Shown here one piece after another: positions 42,201-54,400 of a stretch of DNA of 64,000 bases (positions are counted from its first letter, which is position 1; each line of letters starts with the position of its first letter). This DNA is from Symbiodinium natans (taxonomy: Eukaryota; Sar; Dinophyceae; Suessiales; Symbiodiniaceae): positions 1-64,000 of the forward strand of contig CAJNDS010002516.1 of NCBI GenBank assembly GCA_905221605.1, written 5' to 3'. The notes beneath the pieces are model-generated. The model saw only the letters and a list, made by a program, of their open reading frames with translations, was not told the DNA's origin and made no database searches. Both the position numbers and the translations under genes were made by a program.

Positions 42201-43006
42201 AGGTGGAGTGAACCACGAACACGACCAGCCTGCACATCTGAAGGTGAAAGATGAGTCTCAGCGTCTGGACTTTTCACAGAAGAGGGATCAACTCTTGCGT
42301 TCCTTGCGTTCCTTTTTTCGAGAAAGGCCCCCTACTTGGCCCTACTTCCTTGTGCTGAGGCGAGTGCCGCTTGAGGTGTCGCTGCCTCTCTACGATGGCC
42401 CCGAGGGGCGCTTCTGCCCCGCAAAAGTTTATGAGCAGCTTGGGGTGGAGTGAGTGCAATTCTTTGCTTTTTGCCTTCCGCTCTTTCTGAATTGGAAAAA
42501 AAGATTGCCAGTTGAAATTAAGCATGCCACAAAGAACAAGAGTGAAAGATGCTCTCTGCTCAGGTATGTGCCAGACGAAGAGGCAAGCGACGGGAAGATG
42601 AAGCTGCAGATCAATGCGCAGAACTGCGTCCATTGCAAGTGCTGCTCTATCAAGACGCCTGAGGAGCCCCCACATCTTTGCGTCTTGCAACCTTGCATTC
42701 AACTCGATACCCAAAACGCAGCTAGCATCCGCAGGTCAGGACAGGACCTTTAGTTTCTACCATTCCCTATCAGCAGCTGCAAGGAGGTCAATGACACAAT
42801 CATAGGCATCAGTCTTGTTGCTTCAATGGTGCATGGACTTCTAGGTTTCAGCTGGATAGAAACTCTTTTCTGAAAGGTTCCATCTGTTGTCAAAGCCCAA
42901 AGCCCTGTAGGCCTTTCTGAAAGCTGCGAACACATGGCTTCGACAGGAGTTCATCAACTGGACAGTCCCAGAAGGTGGAGGTGGTCCCCAGTATGCTGCC
43001 ATGTGA
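36277..43006 (+). CDS. ETFDH: Electron transfer flavoprotein-ubiquinone oxidoreductase (ETF-QO), about 25 exons
   Basis: ETF-QO passes electrons from ETF to ubiquinone at the inner mitochondrial membrane. Exons by protein match: 36277-about 36330 ([16 protein letters not shown], import-peptide-like, inferred); about 37691-37772 (FDVLIVGGG); 37880-37950; 38031-38063; 38132-38182; 38244-38314; 38371-38464; 38524-38605; 39892-39999; about 40086-40104; 40199-40252; 40352-40389; 40441-40567 ([13 protein letters not shown]); 40620-40659; 40744-40801; 40887-40980; 41087-about 41146; 41229-41313; 41386-41460; 41563-41631; 41701-about 41743; about 41981-42056; 42203-42254; 42360-42434; 42564-42663; 42947-43006 (stop TGA). 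FAD-binding GxGxxG is formed across an intron. The 4Fe-4S cysteines are present: RFCPA (42415) and CVHCKCC (42625-42645). Less certain are the segment between 37 codons after the start and 37.69 kb, and the joins near 40.0 and 41.75-41.98 kb. Confidence 0.9.
37551..37681 (+). repeat. CTCTCTTTCT microsatellite (10-bp unit) in an ETFDH intron
   Basis: Thirteen tandem 10-bp units of pure pyrimidine on the coding strand, ending about 10 bp before a possible acceptor (cacacgtag) of the exon that encodes the FAD-binding strand. It could serve as an extreme polypyrimidine tract. Confidence 0.85.
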
Positions 43007-43009
43007 CCA

Positions 43010-44300
43010 TGAGCGCTCATCTGAGCCGTGTGAGACCCAAGAACGCTTCTCGAAGCTGTACATACAAGCTCATGCGCCACTAGCAGGGAATCGGCCAGGA
43101 GCAAAAGCTCTTACCGCGGAAAGCTCGAAGCAGCGCGCGTTGATCTTCTCTGCTATGTGTGAGCTGAGCTGCGAGGATTAGTGCCACTGTCAATCAGCAG
43201 GGGCATGTCTTCGTGCTCTAGGCCTTCGGAGGTGTTTGAAAGAGGGAATGTCTAGCACTCTAGCACCGCATCAGTGGAAGCATGTCGTCCAAGTCTGAGG
43301 CTGCAAAAATTCTTCCCACTAGGTGGTTTGCACAAGTCAGCACTAAAATTTGCTTTAGGACTTTAGGTAGCAGCTTTAGGTAGCAGCCGATACAGATTGT
43401 GACAATAGGCCAACCAAAGTCTTTCGCAATGTGCAGACTGGACACATGCTTTCCTTGATGCATTCATGGTCGTTTGGACCAGGTAGTTGGATTTATTCTG
43501 TGCTGGAGGAGGTGAACCATGTCCTTTGAGCGAAAACATCATCACCTTCATCAGCCATGTGTACTCTTGGCGTAGATTGCGCGGGCAGAGACATCAGAAA
43601 CGGCCAAGCCGCTGCTTTGACCAGTTTGATTCTGTAGAAGTGCTGCTGGTGGTACTGTTTGCCCAGATGTGTCTGTTGGACTAGCTGATGATGCTCAGCC
43701 GAGGTGAGCTGTACCTTAGCCTTCCAGGTGGCCTGGGAGTTGTCGTGGACAGGGAGAAGGAGGCACACCTGATCTGCTAATTTCAGCACTGAAGGCAGGC
43801 ATACTGAAGCAACACTTCTTCCAGAAGGCATAAGGTGCAAAGGTGACCAAAGGTGCAGGATACATGTTGCCATGTTTTGCATATCCCCGCCTTCGAAAGC
43901 TGATGCAGGCGTATGCCGATGGGCTGAGGCGCCAGGAGTTACAGGCCGCTCGGGCGTCTTGGCTTCGACCAATGTGCCTCGTAACTAATAGCAGAGGGTT
44001 CATTTCGGGCAAAAGTATCGTCTGGAATCTAGTCTGCTTGGATGTGTCCTGGTTGACTCAGGACCCACGTCGCAAGCCCAGCTTGTTGCAGAGAGCAGGA
44101 GGAGACACCACGAGCTTTCCTGCAACCTTCAGCACAACTGGCGCAGTTCTGCGACATGTCGCAACGTGCATTTGGCTCGCCATCGTTGTCGTCGGCTGCA
44201 AATGCTGCACATGCTGTGGCCAGGTTGGTTGTATGAGAGACCGCAGTGCTTGGACTATGTTCATCATCAGGCCGTCCTGGGGTTCTTGAGGTCCTTGGCT
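43010..44300. other. Spacer between ETFDH and peptidase genes, with possible 5' exons
   Basis: No certain gene. A coding-like plus-strand piece at 43864-43980 (YPRLRKLMQAYADGLRRQ) could be a propeptide exon of the downstream peptidase, but nothing proves it. Confidence 0.35.
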
Positions 44301-44309
44301 CCTCAGAAC

Positions 44310-47300
44310 ATCGAACCGAGTCAGCGCATGTCAGCGCGAGAGAGCTCGAGTGAGTAATTCTGCGCTTGCGGCAGGGCACATGTGGCGCGTGCTACATGTT
44401 TGCGGCTTTAGACTCGTTGTCTGACCGGCACTGCATCGACTCGACGAACGCAGCGCGCTCTGAAATGGGGTCCGTGCCATCACGGTATCCTGACAGCTAT
44501 GCTCTACTCTGAGTTGAGGCCTCACGCCTGGGCAAGGTGGATCACCTGTCCGTACAGATGGCACTACTTTGCGAGCCATTAGGCGGGCAGTTCTAGATTC
44601 TTTCCATGAATATCAGCTAATGCGGGCCCAACTTGCACTATCAGGCCGTCAATGTGCAGGCGGCTGGGCGGACGTCGGTTTCAACTACTCCGTGTACGCC
44701 CCGCAACGACGGACCATTTGTCCTGCTGCATTGTACTGCCGAAAGCATCCAGGTACTTCGGTCTGCACACGGCCACCAAATGGCCGTATGAGAGAAGTTG
44801 CCTCTCAGACTCTGAATGCCAGTTCGGAAAGCAGTGCGATAGCCTCAGAGGCATTCTCAAGAAAGCCTGTGGGAGGTCCGGTCCATGTAGGTTGCTTGGA
44901 GAAAACTCAGGTTTCTCGCCCTCGAGCTACGGGTGCCCCAGCTTCTTCTCGCAGGACCGTCTCGTGCCCAGGCTTGCTTGCTGGATATCTCTTGTTTGCT
45001 GGATGGAGGAAGAGCTGGATGAGATTTCTACATTCAGCGATGCTTTGCGAGCCTGCTGCCCAGCATTGCCCATGGCAACTTCAAGTCTTGCTTCTTCTAA
45101 CCAGGACCGCTTTCCGGCTTGGCTCATGATACACGTTCTCTCTGCAAGGTAACGAAACGCAAATGCGAGACATCGCACATAGAAGATCCGGACAACTGCA
45201 AGGTGCCTTGATGAAGACTAGGCCTATCAGCTCATTGACATCTTACCACATCTGTCTGTGATCTGTCTGGACGCACTTTTTCCTGGACCTTGTACGCGGT
45301 ACAAGCCTAAGGTGTGGGCGGAGACCATGTTTGCCATGTCACCAACCATGGTCTTCATGCCGGCTACGGCCTTGGTTGTCCATTGTTTAAAGCAAGCAGC
45401 TGTTTCAGTTGTCGACCTTTTTGCAATATCCCAAGCTTTTCATCAAACCTTGCCCCTAGCACCACACAGACTGAAACTGAGCACTCTTTGTTGCTTTTTC
45501 GTTGACAGTTGCAGCTTAAGAGGTAAGCGCGCAAGCGCTGATGTGAGCGTTGCCGCTGGAGACGAAGAAATCCCAGTGCTCGGGGTGGCAAATAGATCTT
45601 GAAAAGAAAAGTAGCTGAAAAACGTACGTGGTTATCCACTTATTCAATAAGAAAGGTGCCAAGCAGCGAATCAGCAGCTCAATCAGCAGGTTCTACCAAC
45701 TGTTCTGTTGTTTGTCTGACGTACATTCAAAAGAGATGTTGCCGAGGAAAGTTGCTTTTGTGCCGAGCTGGTCGCTGACTGGGCTACGTCTTGCGCTGGG
45801 AAGACATGTTGTCGTGTGTGATGGGACAGCTGCGTGTGGAAGGCCAGTGCAGCATCATTCTTAAACTGCTTAGGTTCGGCGCCAAACCGGTGCCCTGCCA
45901 CTCTAGCCCTGGAGCTCAGTGCAAGCGCAGAGCTTCAGCATGTGATTTAGCCTGGTTTGCGAGAAAGTGCAGAACTGTTGGGATGTCATCGGTGACTCGG
46001 GCACGGGATGTTCCGCCAGAAGACCTTGCGGACTTTGCCGGTACTGATTGCGATAGCTGTGCTGACAGTTCTTTCAGCACAGGCGGTGGTGACGGCAGCG
46101 GCATCCCAACGATTCTTCTCGAGGTGCTTGTCACGCACGCCCTGACAGGAACCAAGCTTCTCAACTGAAGGGAGTGACATTTTTGTGCAGGCCAAGACTA
46201 GTCATCGTGATGAAGATGAAGATGAAGACAATGGGTTTTCCCGCCACCGTTCTTGGATTCCTTGTGATTGCAACCAGTCGTGATCGCACCGAGTGCCACA
46301 TGAAGCATTGCAGGTTTAACTTCTTTGAGTGGCTGGCAAGCCTGTTCTTTGGAAGCTCTCAGGCTGCTCAATCATCGCTTTACAGTGGAGTTAATGCAGC
46401 TCTGCCCACGCCCTGAATCTGGGAAGGAACAGACGAGTCAGGACAGGGTTCGTGAGGAGTGGCATGGATTTGCTCAGCAGACGGGTGACGCATGTCAAGA
46501 TCGTGACCAGGAGAGCAGCACCACTTGGAATGCTAACATCCCAGGCGGCTCATGGAGCTCTGGATCGAAGTCGGCCGCCACCTCAACAGGGCACGACTAG
46601 AGCCATCTGCAGCCATCTAAAAGTCTTTGTGTAGCGCTTTTGCCGCTACGGCAATGACTTCTCAGCATTGCTACAACCCAGAGCATGCGAAGACATGCTA
46701 AGGTTTCTTCGGTCACTTTGACTACCACGACTGTGGAGCCGAGGGTTTAGTCTTGAACGTGAAGAACGTATTGAGCAGGTCGTGACTGGTCGTTTGTGCG
46801 CAAATGGAATCAACTGGACAGTGCCTTTTGAGAGTTCGTCAAGATTTTCGTGAGGTTGCTCGTGAGCTGTTCAAGTGTGAGGAGCAATGCAGCAGGGACC
46901 GTTGCCTACTAGAGCCGAAGCCGCACAAGGCCACAAGGCACGCGGACTTCGACACGAGTGCTCAGCCGAGTTAAGCCGAATGCCTTCTCTGCACAGGTAC
47001 CACTACATTGTCAATCAGAAGGCCTGGCAATTCCTGGTATGTTCTGGATGCATGAGATGCGCGAGGCTCCTGCTGAGATACTTGCAGCACGACTTGTTGA
47101 GAGCCTGTGAGAGCTTGCCAAGCATGAAGCATTGTGATGCTCATGGTAACTCACAGGATGTCTTCAAGATGGAGATCTACAATGACGGCCCGTTCTACAC
47201 AAGTTACTACATCTACGAGGTTTGCACGGGACGAACTTTCATACAGTTCTCCCACGTTGGCATCCACATGGCCGTTGAATGCCTGCCTCGGGAGAGATTT

Positions 47301-48990
47301 GATTCACAGTTTTTTGGACTGGAAGCAGCTGCGAGGATTTTACGTGGTTCTTCCAGTTGCAGCCTTAGGTCCTCCGGTGTCAGGTCTGTCGCCTGCAGCC
47401 CTGTCTTCGCTCCAAGCATCATACCAGAATCACACGTTTTGCCGACAGTCTTTTTATCCCTGTTGAGTACAATGTCCCAGGTTCTGGCCTGAAGATGGCT
47501 ACAATTATCAGTGGGGTGCCATGCAGGTCCAGAACTTGTGTAGGCTGTGTAGGTGTTCATGCTCGCGTCTTCATGCGCTTTCGAGCTGGAGCATGAATGT
47601 GCCTTGGCGGCCTTTTTCGGAGCCTTTGGCTGCATTCTGTCAGGGTGGGCATGCCGTTGTCCTCATCGGCTGGGAAAGCTGCCAGTATCACGGGGACTGC
47701 TCAGAAGCTATGTCTGCACTTGTTGTGCAACTTTGCATCCGTCCGCCATGTTCTAAGATCTATACTCAAAAGCAGCAGCCTCTTAAACGTGCCAAGCTGA
47801 AGCACCCTCCTGGTGCACTCCTGAATTTGAGCTAGCGTCCGCGCCAAGAGGGAAACTTTCAATTGCAGAGGTAGATACCGACCCCTTTTGCTAGTAGCCG
47901 TGTGTGACATGGACAGAGGTTCCTACTGGAGGTACGAGCGACTCAACATCAAGTGATTCTAAATATCGTGCTCTGCTGAGCGGAGAGGTTTCCTTTCAGT
48001 GTGCAGTTCCATGGCTTGAAAGTGTTTATTGCACATTGCCCTCCTCTTAAAGACTTCATGCTGATTCTAAGCCGAACACGACTCCAAATTGTTCTTGCCC
48101 CTTCTCAAAATCAGGGACAGAATCCAGGCAACGCGTAGGAAGGCAAGATCGGGACACATGACAGAACTGCCAAGACATTATGAAACACGCTGGGGCCACA
48201 TCCCTGGCAGAAAAATCCAAGGAGCAAGTGTGGTGTATATCTCTACATCAAGAGCACTGCGCTGATGCGCGCGTCAGCAGCCAGCGTGCGCGGCGATGAC
48301 AAAACACATGTTGTTTTCCGGTTTACGACCCTTTGTTGGCACGTTGGTTATGTTCAGCAGAGTGCCAGGAAACGGTTTCTCGTTTCATGCGGCTCTTTGT
48401 AGTGATCAGCTTCGATCAGCTGTGGTGCAAAGCAGCCAGGACAAGATCGCCATTCCAGGAGATACAGACCCGGTGCCGTGTTGGGCTTTGAGCAACAGTG
48501 CAACACACACGCATAGCATAAACATCGGGAGACACAGCAAAACAGGGATTGATGCATGCCGAGGCAAAACAGTGGTTCCAGCAACCGCCAGAAAAGCACT
48601 GGCGAGCTTGTGGCTTACACCCGAATGGCAAATGCATGACATTGTGATCAAGACCTGGCGCAAGAAACCACCAGCTGCTAGGACATTATTGGCTTCTTCT
48701 CATTGCTCATCGTTGCGTTGCTCATCGTTGCTAGTTGGCTGTCAAGGTGTTGGCACCTGCGGAATACCTGGGGCGACGAGTGGGGTGACAAGGGGCGCTG
48801 ACAGCCAGTTTGCTTCCTTGCTGTTCATTGGTCCTGTGGCCTGCTGTCAGCATGCTGACTCATGTCTCTGTTTGGATACGAGGAGGATGAAGATAACAGA
48901 GTTAAAGTCTTGCAGAGCTGGGCAAGAAAAGCCAGGTACTTCCGCATGTTAGATGACATGCTGACCGGCCTGCTACTTGGAAAGCGTAAA
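44310..48990 (+). CDS. Papain-family (C1A) cysteine peptidase, cathepsin-like, many exons
   Basis: A lysosomal/secreted-type protease split into small exons. The Cys exon at 44375-about 44453 reads GTCGACYMFAALDSLSDRHC (catalytic Cys codon 44390-44392). Then come 44537-about 44577 (VDHLSVQMALLC, the LSxQ motif); 44645-about 44700 (QCAGGWADVGFNYSVYA, the CxGG motif); 44753-44850 (ATKWPYERSCLSDSECQF); 46997-about 47019 (YHYIVNQK); 47157-about 47219 (DVFKMEIYNDGPFYTSYYIY); 47310-47383 (FLDWKQLRGFYV); 47644-47674 (GGHAVVLIGW, catalytic His 47650); 48459-48472; 48747-48794 (CWHLRNTWGDEWGDKG, catalytic Asn 48763); and 48936 onward (YFRML). All three catalytic residues are present. The residue after the catalytic Cys is Tyr, as in cathepsin C, whereas SDRHC and the EIYxxGP motif are cathepsin-B-like. 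Signal peptide, propeptide, some exons between 44.85 and 47.0 kb, and the C-terminus were not found. Confidence 0.8.
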
Positions 48991-49114
48991 CGCGACAAGA
49001 GCCTAGGCGACCATTCAATGTATTTCAACAGGTCCACCTGGCTATCACCTCCACATTGCTTCCGCTGCAGCAGATGGGCCGAAAAGTGTGGTGCGGGTCT
49101 TAGTTTGCCGTGAT

Positions 49115-52100
49115 ACCGTGATACTGTCTTTGCATGGCGTCTCATGTGGGTGTGGCGTGTTGTCGGGGGCAAAGTGCATTTGCTGCCCCCTTCGTGTTGT
49201 CGATGTGTCAGTTAAGACGCTCATGTTGCAGCTGGGAGCTGAGGAAACTGTGATTTGAGCGCCCGAGCACTGAAAGGTAATGTCGTGAGCATGCTGTTGC
49301 GTCGCGTTTTTTGCAATAGGTTGGGCCTGTTCCTTCGGCTCGTGCCAGCAAGGTCGGCATGCCAAGAGAGCAGCCAACCGCGAAGACGGAAATCCTACGA
49401 CGCACTTAGGTGCTTAAATGCGACAAGAGCGTTGACGTGCAAGGAGCCTTCGATGATGCAAGACAATCGTCACGGGAATGTCAATATGGTTTCTTTCAAG
49501 CATACGGAGGTGATTCGGTGAGTCGGTGAATCGGGTGCTCCTTGTGTGGTAGTTGTCGAGACCATCGACGACTAGCCGCTGTTGGCTGCGAGAAAATTCC
49601 CGTTGCACGTTGTTGCGACAGACGACATCTGAAGATTCCTATTAATTTTTCATTTCACTGCTTGATTTGAAATAGTAGATCTCCGGGACCTCACAGAAGT
49701 CAGCTCTGACATGGGCATATCAGGAGGGCATCCAGGCCGGACACTGCATGATAGTGTGTAACTCTGTAACTCATCTATCCCGCAGCATCGGACTGCAATG
49801 CGCGACATGAGATTCGGCCTCGCGGCCAGGTTTTTGAAACAGGAGCAACTGCAAAAGTAGATGCACAAGAGGCTTTTTTGAAGTGAAATCAACACTCGGG
49901 TTGTAGTATTCCCAAACTGTAGCAAAGCGGAGAGGTGGCACTTCTCAGAGAGGACGGATACAATTGAAGCAGCAGCAGTCCCTCATAATTTCAAAAATAC
50001 CCCCAGCACAGGAGGCCTAGGCTCCCTTATCATCCGTGCGAACATGTGCCAAACCAATGAGGTCTTGAAGCGTTCCAGTGGGACGTGGCGGGACTGGCTA
50101 AAGCTGACCTGTAGGCGTGGCTGCTAGAAGCCTGTCGCCCGTGGCAGTCTTGCTCAAGGGTATCAACTGCCGTTACTCATAGACGCACACAGTCTCGTTT
50201 CCCGTTCATTTGCGACGTTTCGATGAGCACTGAACAGCCAAGGCACTTAAATCCACAAAGAAATTTCACCGATCCGACAGTAGCGCTCGTTTCCCTAGTG
50301 AGGGAGCCAGGCCTCGCCTGCCATGCGATAGCGCAAGCTCGTTGCATGCACTAACCGATACTGTCCATCTTGAACATGGCATCTTGTCTTGGCCTGAATG
50401 TTTCGTGCTGGCAGGGATCTCGACATCATGGATAGCCCGCCGCCCCAAAGACAGGCCGCCATGATTGTACGAGTGATGGGCTGTTACTGCATAGTGAAGC
50501 GGCATCTGCTGATATGGGTGCCCTTTTGTGTCGAGTTGTGTCAGGAGCTCAGTTGTGTCTCGTGTTGTTCCGTTACGTCCTCGGTTTCAATTCGCCTCTG
50601 CCACTCAGTGGTGGCTTTTTTCCGAGGGAACTAGCTTCGTTCGAGATGCTCTCATGTTGAAACTCATTTGGTTTTTAATCGCCAGAAAGGTTGTGAAAGC
50701 ATGCCCCCGTCATCGCTCTGCCTGATGTGTTCCCAGACCCCCTGCTTCTACTGCATCTATCTAGGCCTTCAGCACACTCAACATTGCACGCTCGGAGAGA
50801 TTCTTGGCATGGTCCGCATCGTCTTTACCGGGTCGTGGAACCTGAGTCGACCGCCGCTGCACTGCACTCCAAGGGGGGCTCGCTGCAGAACGCTGCAGAA
50901 CGCTCCTCAGAAGCTGTCTGTAGCACTGGGGACCGCAAGCGGACGAAACCACCGCCTGGAGTGTGCCCTGTAAACCCGAAGTGAAGAGCGTCACCGTCAC
51001 CACAGCGTCAACATAATCACAGAATCGATATTTTTGGCATCTCCATCAGCAACCTTTGTTGAGTGCATTCGATCGCGAACTGTTGCATAAAAACCGGCGG
51101 AAAGAGATGTGCATGTGGGCAGGCTGGCTTTGTGCCTCCACCAGGCTTGGGCTCGCCGATGAAGGTGGCCCGGCCGCGGCACATGTCTTGTTTTTTCAAT
51201 CGCCGCATGCCGCTTTCATTTTTGTGGGTCTGAGGGCATGAAATCCTCCACATTGTCTACTTGTACCTGCTTTGGTGAACATTGGCCCGGATCTAGAAGG
51301 TGTTCATGTGCTTGCAGGTCATGCAGTGCAGCCATTAAGCTGTGACCGGTTCCCGTCTCATTGTCACAACACTAAGTTCAAAGCCCCTGCCACTTTAAGA
51401 AGCTATCAGAGCTTTTGTCCAGCAGCTCGTTTTTAGTCTGCTCCCCGAATGCAGGAAACCCAGGCTCCTGTGCTTTCCCGGTTGAGCGCAGATCAAAACC
51501 CTTCAGTGGCGGCAAGCCAGACCTCGAAGCGCGTCAGCTGGCGCAAGCAACCGCGCACGGACAGGTCCCGTGTAAGCTCGAGCAAGCACTTGTTCCGGCA
51601 TGTTTTGTGTTTGATTTTTTCGTCCTTGCACGCGTAGAGTACCTCTGCAGGACGTTGTGACCATGCGAAGTTGCATGATGAAGTTTCAAGTCTTGCTTGT
51701 CGGTGGGGGGGGGGGTATTGGGGGTCATTACGACCAGGCCAAGTTGTAGATTGAGGAAGTACTGTTTGACAAAGTATCCCAGAAGTATCCTACAACTTGC
51801 TGAAGATGTTTGCCGACAGACAAGCATGACAAAGCATCACAAAGCCCAAGCCTTACGGTCTTCCAGCCAAGGCGCAGGCGGAGGCCCCGCAGCGGCGAGC
51901 AGCCGAGGATCCCAATTTCCAGACGGAAGCGCTTGTCCCTGCTCTGATGTTTCTTGTTCCTGTTGTGTATTTTGGTCTCGTGGGTCACCATGTGGGCACG
52001 TGCGGGTGCAGGATGGGGTTGTTGTCTGCATGAACCTTGGCTTGCAGAGGACATGGCCGGTGCCAACGCGCCTGGGCGGGGTCTGAATCAGGCTAGGTCA

Positions 52101-54400
52101 TAGTGCACCGACATGGGATCCTTTCAGCTGTTCGTCATGCGTAGGCGATGGCCGATTACGCCTTCCAATCCTGTGGCGGCAAAGGGGCGGCCCTGGACTT
52201 ACGGGAGTTGGGAGTTGGGTGGTGTTGGCATCGGCAGGCTGCTGACCCTGATGCCCTGACCTACTGCAGGCTGGCTATGGAAACAGACAGATGCTTTGAT
52301 CTCAGACATGAATGCACTACCTTTTGGTCGTTTCTTTCCTCAGTACAAGCCGCGGTAGTGTCTCGGTAGCAGGCATGAAGTCCCAGAGTCTCCTGGTCAC
52401 TTCGAAACCGCACCATTCAAGTGCCGCACGATTCAAGCGCGATAAGGGGATGAGAGGCGAGTATGAGAGGAGTCGATCGAGCTGGGAGTGGCGACAGGTC
52501 TGTACCAGAGCACAGGCTGTGTGGTGTCGAAACCCAGCTGCTTGAAGTTTATAGAATAGTCAAAGAGGGCCTGGGGCGAGCTCGCTTTCAAGCGCTGCAA
52601 TGTCAACACGGGTCCACCAAACAACGGCTGCAGTTCCAAAAGACCCGTCTGTTTGCACATTGTTTGCACTTGTCTGTGGGATCTTTGCTCCGCATGCCCG
52701 GAGTGCAATGGCATTGATGGTCTTGGCATGAAAGGCTCCCACCTCCGTGCTGTCCTTGCTATGTTGCGAAGCGTCCAAGTCGCCCACAGTCACGTCTGCT
52801 CCCTGCGGTGCCTGAAGGATGAGGCCTGAGACTTGCCACGTAGGAGGACCTATACTTTGGCATCGTACTTGGGCCAGGTGCAAGTATTCCAGCTTTTGGG
52901 CGCAAACAGTCTTCAGAGCCTTCAAGCTTCGAATCGTGCATGAATCTGCTTGGCCCATGTGACAACCTGCGCGCCCTCGGAGCCTTCGGTCTCTGTGAAC
53001 AAGCTTGCATGTGCCCGAATCTATTCGTATGCCCGAATCTGTCCGCTCAGTAGATCGAGAGACCATGGCCTGTGATCGTTGCAAAGGCCCTTGGGCGCTT
53101 CGCGAGCACCAGGAGCCCACCTCGCTTGAAGCTGAGTGTCGTGCGGAATGCCATGGTCACGGACGCTGCAAGGGAGGTGCAGCGCTCTTTGCCCGAGGCG
53201 CCCCAGCCTGGCATGATGGCCGGCTCAGGACTGACAGGGTCACGACTGTCAAGCATGTGTTGCGTCGAAGATTCCTTGCAAAGCTTTTTCGCCACCTCTA
53301 GAGGAACAGGCAGTGCAGGCAGTGCTGTTATGGCATCTGCCTTGCATTCTTTGCAGATGTTCCAGGCCCAGTCGAGCCCTAAATCCCTCGCCTGTCGTGG
53401 GCAGCATTCGGCATCCGTATTCAGCTTTTTTTTCAAGACTCCTCTTGCAGCTTGCTAGCTCGGATGCGTTGATGGGTACTTTCTGCTAGGGGGCAGATGG
53501 ATATGGTGCGGCCGGGGCCATAAACACAGCAGACGAGAGGTCTGGTCTGGGCTGTAAGGACATGTCAGGATACAGGTCTTGAAGACTCGCCGGAAAGAGC
53601 CGTCCCTGCTATAAGGCCGAAGAAGCCACTGAAAGGCAGTTCCATTCTAAGCCCGTGGCAATTGAGTGGGTGCACCTTTGCATGTAGACGAGGCGCGTGC
53701 GCAGTGTGCGCAGTGGCAAGTCAAGGCGAGCTGCGGCGGAGGCGTTGGCCGGTCTTCACACTGGTCCTCAGAGCAACCTACGAGCCCGGAGCCCACAGAC
53801 CGCTGGAGTCAATTGCGCCGGCTTGGTGTGTGAGAATGTCTGGGAGCTAAGGCTGGTGACACTGATGTGCAGCAGCCTCGCTATTTGCACCTCTCGGGTG
53901 CAGGGGGTGAGCAGAGGGGCGCAGCAAAGGGCACAGCAAAGGGCGCAGCAAAGCCCTCGGACAAGCATCTGCCTGAACCATGCTATGCTTCCAAGCAATC
54001 TGGGAGTTGTGGGCTGTTTTGCGAACTCAGCGACATACCGTGACCCGCCACAAGCCACGAATGAGCTCTGGTCAACACTTACCCTGTCCCTACCTTCAGG
54101 CTGCCAGGGCCTCCGGGGCCTGTCCTGGGCTGCATTGGGCATACAGCTTGTAAGCTTTCCCACCCTTTTTGCTCTTCTAAATCAGCCGCACATACGTGTG
54201 AATCAGCGGGGCGCGACACAGATATGTAACAGAGGGGGCGGAACCCCGCGACATTCCGGAGTTTGAGCCACCGCCTTGTGTGATAGCACACATGTGTGCG
54301 TTGTGGCATTGGAATCGGGTGATCCACAGATTGATGTAAAGACGAAACGGCATCAACGGTGGCTTCAATAGCTTCACCGCCTTCGACGGCTTTGCATATG
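49115..54400. other. Unresolved region with isolated exon-like pieces
   Basis: No gene could be assembled. Coding-like plus-strand pieces include 50410-50480 (DLDIMDSPPPQRQAAMIVRV) and 51505-51600 (FSGGKPDLEARQLAQATAHG). Longer minus-strand frames at 52560-53120 and 53047-53436 have no recognised domain. Short-exon genes like those upstream may be present on either strand. Confidence 0.35.
53914..53953 (+). repeat. Short tandem repeat gggcgcagcaaa
   Basis: Three tandem 11-12 bp units (ggcgcagcaaa, ggcacagcaaa, ggcgcagcaaa). Confidence 0.7.

Noticed and set aside
45990-46080. TDCDSCADSSF as a peptidase active site
   Set aside because: It lacks the Trp/Tyr after the second Cys and lies after the true Cys exon.
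46190-46300. Signal-peptide-like MKMKMKTMGFPATVLGFLVIA as the peptidase start
   Set aside because: It lies downstream of the catalytic Cys exon, so it cannot be the N-terminus of that gene. The M-K repeat comes from a gatgaa microsatellite.
48458-48510. PCWALSNS as the catalytic Asn exon of the peptidase
   Set aside because: CWHLRNTWGDEWGDKG at 48747-48794 fits the canonical YWxxxNSWG motif far better. Only the short GDTDP part near 48459 is kept as a possible exon.
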